A DNA stretch of 64,000 nt from Dreissena polymorpha (lineage: Eukaryota > Mollusca > Bivalvia > Myida > Dreissenidae): the NCBI RefSeq assembly GCF_020536995.1, contig NC_068359.1:75929116-75993115 (forward strand). The letters run 5' to 3'. The position numbers and the translations under genes are program-made. The notes beneath the pieces are model-generated. The model had not been told where the DNA came from. It ran no database searches and saw nothing but the letters and a program-made list of their open reading frames with translations. Positions 58,246 through 64,000 of the stretch are shown here, in pieces. Positions within the stretch are counted from its first letter, which is position 1. Each line of letters begins with the position of its first letter.

Positions 58246-61200
58246 GTATTTACATATTACCGGTAAATTTGTTATATTATGTGAATAAACTATACTATAA
58301 CATGTGAATAGGTTTCGTTATGATATTCCGAATTACTTCTGTTATAAATCAATATTTAATAAATGTGCCGTTTGGCTTTCTACGTGTTTTTATTTTGTTA
58401 CTTTTTCACAGAACATGTCAAAGTGTGGTGCAGATTGTCGAAAAGTCAAAAGAAATCAATACAAGGGGCGACGTCTCTCTTCTGATTGGGGAGATAACAA
58501 GACACATAAAGGATTTAGACGAACGGACAAACACAACGGAAGAAATGCTCAAGAACCTTCAAGATTCGTATCAAATTGCCCTTGAAGAACTTAAAGCTAT
58601 CAGGAAGAAAATTGTTGATTATTTAGACGATCTTGAGAAGAAAACGATCAAAGAATTAGAACAAGTATTAAAAATCTTACAAGAGTCCTACATGTCAGAT
58701 ATAGACACTTGCAAGAAGGTTAAAAATGACTTACAATATCTCTCGGGTTGTATTCGAGATATCGCTGGCAAGAACGAGCCATTGACATATATATCCTATA
58801 TTAAATGTCTGAACAAAATAAATGCATTTAAAAAAGGGTATCCGCGAAGCGAAAAGACTAATGTGTTATTCAAACCAAATAAACAATTTGAAGATTTAAT
58901 TTCTAAGAGGCCAGTATTTGGGACAATTTCTAGCACCAACTTAAAAAAAGAATTAGCCGATGCAAACGCACTTCTTACTGTGAACAATTCTTCAAAGCAT
59001 TGTGTTCAATTGAGTTCTCTTTATGTGTCTGGTATCACTGAGTTACCAAGCGGAGGTTTGCTAATGACAGACTATAGCAAACAAAAAGTTACATTGTTAG
59101 ACACAAATAACAAAGTAACTGACAGCTGTGCCCTCTCAAATGGACCATGGGCAATATGTACCGTGGGTGTCGACGATGTAGCTCTGACCGTCGGTAAAAG
59201 TGTGCAGTTCCTTAAAGTACGTAACAATCGCATTGAAATGGGAAGCGTCTTACAGCTACAGCACTCATGTGTTGGCATTGCACATCATGATAATATGCTG
59301 TACATAACATCAAATCATGCCCTGTATAGATACTCACGAGAAGGTGTGCTGCAGAAGAAGTTGTATGAGGATACTAGTGGAGGCAATGCAGGTAATGTTC
59401 AGATGACATACTTAGTTACTAAGTTACCAAAGGTGATCAGATAAGTATACCAAAAGCAAGTTGTTCTCTGGTAAGCTAAATAAACAAAGATTGGAGTTAC
59501 CGCCTTGAAAAAAGCGATGGGGTTTAAAGTGGTCTTATGGAGGTTCAATCCTCTCAATTGGCATAAATAAAAACAAGTCAATTAACTGTTATTAAAAACA
59601 ACCTCGCAATTCAAATCAAATAGAAAGAGAGCATATGTTCCTATTAAATAAAGATTCAACAACTCATGTTTGATGGTTTGATGCAGACCAGAGGAACATA
59701 ACTGTTTTTGTATGAAGCATAATGATAAGAAACATCACAAGTATAAGTTACAACACGCCTTGATAAAATTCGTTGGAGCGTTTTTAATTTAAATTACAAA
59801 ATGACTCTTCGAATGAATGTATCACAGGATAAAGCGCCGTTAAAACACCAGTACAACTTTTTTTCTGAGCTTATGATTATAAATAATGTATATGTAGTTA
59901 TTTCTCATCCTTTTATTTCAATGTGCCGTAATATGTTGTTTTGGAATCCGCTTTCGATGCAACCGGAGTGGACTATAGGTTTACCCCCGGTCCGTCCGTC
60001 AGTCTTTCTTTGTGTCCGTCTGTCCGTCAAAATCTTAATCTTAATAATCTTATTAAAACTAATGTGTGGTTTATATGGAGAAAAGCACGTAATTTCATAT
60101 TGTTCGTCTGACCAAAATTGCGGTTCATATGATCACAAAATATATGAAAACTAAAATCTTAATTCTGCTACAACTACAAAATTACGTCGGTTTCCAATGG
60201 AGGGCCATAAGGCGAATATGCATGTTATTCCTACCTTTTAGTGAGAAAAAATGTGGCTCTTATGGTTACTAGAGAAACTGCAACCAGTAAAAACTGTCGA
60301 AAATTCGGGATCCTGTCTTAACTCAAAATGTACTTAAAGTAGGTTGATGACATTCGGTATATGGATAGAAGGCACTGTGTGGATTTTTTGCACCTTAATT
60401 TAGATTTTTGGTCAGGGAGAAAATGTTGTTGCTAAAATTACAGAAATAAATAGAGACTTTCGCAAAATCTAGATCCGGCGGTAATTCAAGAAGTACGTAT
60501 GTCAGTTTTATACCACTCGTTAAGTGGATGGAGGGCCATATTGGAAATTTACACGTTATGTCAATTTTTGCGTCCGACAATAATTGGCTTTTTATGGGTA
60601 CATAAATAAGTTAAAACTGTCTGAAAAATGGGGACCTGCGTTTCGGCATAAAGTACTTAATTCAGGTTGACAAAACTCAGTTTGCGAATAGAGGTCATAA
60701 TTGGAAAAGCACGTTATTTAAGATTTCCAATAACACATTTCAATAATTCAAAAATTGTGGATGCATGTGGAAAGTAAAATTGAAATTCTACGACAAATCA
60801 ACAGGTTGATTTATGAAACTCGATATGTGGATTGATTGTAATATGGGGAATATGCGCGCTATTTTAGTTTTTCGTCCGATTTGTGTTTGCTTAGTACAGA
60901 AATAAGTTAAGAACCAAATCATGATCGTACTTCACCGACAAATGAACTCAGAAGGGAGCTGGGTTTTTGCTTGCGTTAAAGACCTTCTTCTTTACAGTTT
61001 TTCAGTGCGCCGTCAGTCCTGATGGTGATACCATCTATGTTACAAACTACACTCACCATAAGCTACTGACTTTGGACAAACACGGGACGCTGCTTGCGTC
61101 GTTTTCTGATCCGGAACTACAAAATTCGTTTGGAATATATGTGACTGATGCAGGGCATGTTATAGTTAGTGGTTACGCCTCACACTCAATCCTTCAGATA

Positions 61201-61347
61201 TCCAGAGATGGTAAAAAGAAGCTGGCTACCTTGCTGACACATAATGATGGCATGAAGAATCCTACATGCGTATTCGTGTGCAAACATAATGGGTCGATCA
61301 TAGTGGGACAAGATAGTGATAACATTCTGATGTTTAAATGCACATGA
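57911..61347 (+). CDS. RING-less B-box/coiled-coil/NHL protein (TRIM-like)
   Basis: Exons 57911-58245, 58412-59391 and 60998-61347 join in phase to a 554-residue protein. B-box 1 uses C21, C24, C37, C40, C45, C48, H52 and H59. B-box 2 uses C83, H86, C95, H98, C103, C106 and H111. A coiled coil covers about 115-215 (for example DLEKKTIKELEQVLKILQES). The rest is an NHL-like beta-propeller with SGITELPSGGLLMTDYS, SPDGDTIYVTNYTHHKLL and NPTCVFVCKHNGSIIVG. TRIM proteins usually start with a RING E3 domain; here the ATG lies directly before the B-box and no RING exon is visible. Such proteins act in the cytoplasm in ubiquitin, RNA or immune pathways, but this copy's role is unknown. It is complete. 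Confidence 0.88.
58412..59391 (+). CDS. B-box/NHL gene exon 2 (coiled coil, propeller start)
   Basis: 980 bp, acceptor gttactttttcacag and donor G|GTAATG. Opens with TCQSVVQIVEKSKEINTRGD, continues through the coiled coil and a linker with RPVFGTI, and into the first propeller blades, ending YEDTSGGNA. Confidence 0.9.
59950..60960. repeat. Degenerate ~155-bp bivalve repeat in intron 2
   Basis: Begins with CCGGTCCGTCCGTCAGTC. Diverged units follow with GGAGGGCCATA(A/T), TTTTCGTCCGA-like and ACAGAAATAA words at about 60190, 60345, 60525, 60685 and 60835. Related to the single unit at 56820-57010. Confidence 0.7.
60998..61347 (+). CDS. B-box/NHL gene exon 3 (propeller end)
   Basis: Acceptor ccttcttctttacag. 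It encodes FQCAVSPDGDTIYVTNYTHH, three further blade-like units, and ends SDNILMFKCT before TGA. Confidence 0.9.
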
Positions 61348-61366
61348 CCCTGAACCATATAGAATC

Positions 61367-61372
61367 AATAAA
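61367..61372 (+). terminator. Poly(A) signal of the B-box/NHL gene
   Basis: AATAAA lies 20 bp past the stop codon. Another AATAAA near 62421 could serve a longer 3' UTR. Confidence 0.5.
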
Positions 61373-61399
61373 TCGTAGGCAAGAAATATAGTCATGTTT

Positions 61400-64000
61400 A
61401 GATATTATTGTATTCAATAACCGCATTGGAAGTTAATTTCCAAATTTAAGTACTGTAGTTTGGAAGAGTGGATTTTATCTTTGAGGGTACTTGATTTTAT
61501 CGCAAGGGAAACACTACGATTTATTATATCATAGTTTCTTATTATTTGATATGAATACGAGTATAAGTGGTTGAATGCAACATTTTTCGGCAAGGACGAA
61601 GGTCCATTATCTTGAATATTGTCTCATTTTAATATAAAGTGACTGCACTTCAGTAACACTCTTCGGACATTACCAACTGTCCGGCACAAGCCACGAGTCG
61701 TGTTGTGGTACATACCGGTATAACAAATAATATCATGCGTCACAATTTGTAGGTTAATATTTGTTGCTGTGTTTATTGCTTGTATAATTGATTTATTGTT
61801 ATTGTGTATTTTCCCTGTTAAGTGATTTTATTTAAGGTTAAATTGGCTGTTTGGCAAGCTGTTACAGTTGTTCAAACCACCAAAGCATTTCTGGAGATCA
61901 CATATATATCTTATTGATTGATAGTTTTATGCTGTTGTATGTAATTAATATCTTGGGAAGGAATTTGATAAGGGGTATATACAAAAAGGACTTACAAATC
62001 GTTTGTGTTATGGTCATGTATCCGCTATTTCTTGTGTTCCTATATTTTGTAAAATAATTTTCTGTTATTTAAGTGTAACATTACAATATAAATTTAGTAT
62101 TATAGTTTGGTGATCTACAATAAGAATATACGACATCGGTTCCCGATAAAATAATAATTATTGTCTAAAGATGCTTATCCGATATGTATATAATGGTGAA
62201 ACAATTTGGTTTAAATGCAGTGTGTGCTCATTTATTGTGTAATTCATTTATTTAATCCGATCGTTGAATATCGCAAAACTACGTATACAATTGGCAAAAG
62301 TGTTATGATGTATTGTATTCATGGACTTGTAAACGAGACTAGCTTTGAATGGATTATCAAATTTATATAGCCATTTTAATTGGATAATGAAAACATTTTC
62401 AAGTTTTATGAACTATGTGAATAAATGTGTATATAGTGTGAGTGGTGACAAATGAATTTTGTTAAATATTCATGAATGTTTATAATATTGATCCTGGCAT
62501 GATCTTTGAAATGCATTTTTTTAAATTAAATCAATTGAAGTGTAGCGTGCACTAACCACGCCTACTTGCAGGGCACGCCCCGGCATGAAAGCCTGTGCGA
62601 AAACATGTACAACGGGGAATTTGATTTGTATGCTTGAGAGTACGGATGTAAATAAACGAATCGAACTTACAATGGTGTTTGAGCCTGAAATAGTGTTCCT
62701 TAAATGGTAAAACAATTGTATTCTGTAGAAGAAACAATAGATCAACATTCAGGTTTAATTTCACTTATTCAATTGGAGACGTTTCTAACGCAACACTTTT
62801 CAAAATTTAATATCTCACTTATGAGTAAAGATTTTGATAAAGAATTGTACATGTGATCATTTGACTACAATCTGTGCAAGCTCGCGATAAAAGCATTCAA
62901 CCGTGACGATCGGATACTTTAGCACGTGGGGCAGGTATTGTTTCGCCTTTTTGCACGTGGAAACGGTATAAGGCGACATTATTATATTTTTATTTCATCA
63001 TTCTAGGCGGGTTCTTACACCAGGAAAACATACAATTAATTTAAAAAAATCGTGACTCGCATGAGTATTCTGTAGCGCAACCGCGCTATTGGCATGTTGC
63101 TGGCTACCTTCCCCATATGCTAAAGCGTCCGATCGTCAGGGATAAATGATTTTATCGTGAGCTTGCACAACATGTTGGCAAATGATCCCATGTACATTTT
63201 TAAATCAAAAACTTTATTTGAGATATTTAAGTTTAAAAATTATTGCAATAGAAAATTCACCAAGTGTAGCCCTTGTGGAAGGGTGACGAAACATCCATCG
63301 AAGTTTTATATATATAAACTGCATGGCTTCAATGAGAAAGAGATGTGCTTACGTTGAACATTACAGCCACGGGAGGACACACATGGAATTTAATAGCCAC
63401 TCGATTTTTAGCATAGGTGCGTTTAAGCACCTATGCTTATGGTATATACCACATTTCGAAAATCCACATCGATCGGTTGCCCTTTATGAAGCCTTACCTG
63501 ATCAAAAATCAGACAAAATATCTATTTAATTTAGTATATGGTCATTCTTACAATTTTTTTTGGAAACGTTTTTCTAACGTTTTCTTCCAAGAATATTGCT
63601 GACACCGTTTTTAGTGAATTTTTCTAAGACCGTTTTATGTCAAAAAATCTTCTTATAACCTAAAACAAATTTCGTTCGTAAAACAATTCTATCTGCACTA
63701 TAAATCTCAATCTCCTACGCAGTGGCCTCCCTTATACTAGAAGTTACTGACCGGGCGAAGCAAGGGAAGTAACTGCTGTGAGGAGTTTCTATAAAAAAAT
63801 CTGCATTCAGAAATCTGTATTCAGAACTCAATCTGTTGTGCACGTCTGCATCTAACGCTTACCACAAGTTTTAAGACAAATTCTTGACGCAGACGAATAG
63901 GGTAGCGTCTATTTTCATTTGTGAAAACAATAGTTCGATACAGATCTGTCCGTGCTTAAATTTTGAAAGGCTTGGGTAATTATTTTTCATAAGCGTTTCA
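61400..64000. other. 3' flank without recognised genes
   Basis: Mostly AT-rich. A dispersed-repeat-like GGGAAGTAACTGCTGTGAGG occurs at 63765. Short frames (for example 63157-63357) show no family resemblance or splice context. Confidence 0.45.

Overview
The window looks like nuclear DNA from a bivalve mollusc. The evidence is split genes with GT-AG introns, very high repeat content, bivalve-type dispersed repeats (including arrays built around 'aaggtcaaggtcac'), several MITE families, tRNA-derived SINE-like copies, a molluscan LINE, and a B-box/NHL protein of the kind expanded in bivalves. A dreissenid or other heterodont is my best guess, but only from the repeat style. There is no sign of bacterial or organelle DNA.

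Three host genes can be assembled by matching splice sites and reading phase. (1) A cadherin-type surface protein on the minus strand, with six exons found between 12968 and 1. It runs off the left edge and its first exon(s) were not found. (2) A minus-strand gene of unknown function, 55091 to 45940 (or 42696). It has two alternative first exons, each behind its own copy of a duplicated promoter, a serine-rich middle, a duplicated exon pair and two possible last exons. (3) A complete three-exon plus-strand gene at 57911-61347 for a RING-less protein with two B-boxes, a coiled coil and NHL-like repeats.

The rest is mostly mobile and repetitive DNA. 1.5-6.8 kb: an internally deleted APE-type LINE (minus strand), itself interrupted by another repeat. 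6.8-36 kb: a ~509-bp TTAA-flanked MITE with a tRNA-like internal promoter, four full-length copies, one shortened copy and fragments. 12-26 kb: four piggyBac-like MITEs, plus many palindromic MITEs. 14.27-15.66 kb: a 45-bp satellite. 19.4-21.0 kb: a ~147-bp tandem array. 29.3-32.3 kb: two elements with identical ends placed head to tail. 34.0-42.1 kb: a 30-bp satellite of about 210 units with a unique 1.1-kb island. 43.56-44.46 kb: a hAT deletion derivative with an 8-bp target duplication and a relic BED finger. 49.7-52.2 kb: two bivalve SINE-like copies, one split by another insertion.

Long open frames inside the 30-bp and 45-bp satellites and the microsatellites come from periods divisible by three and are not annotated as genes. 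All splice models are read by eye and lack transcript support.
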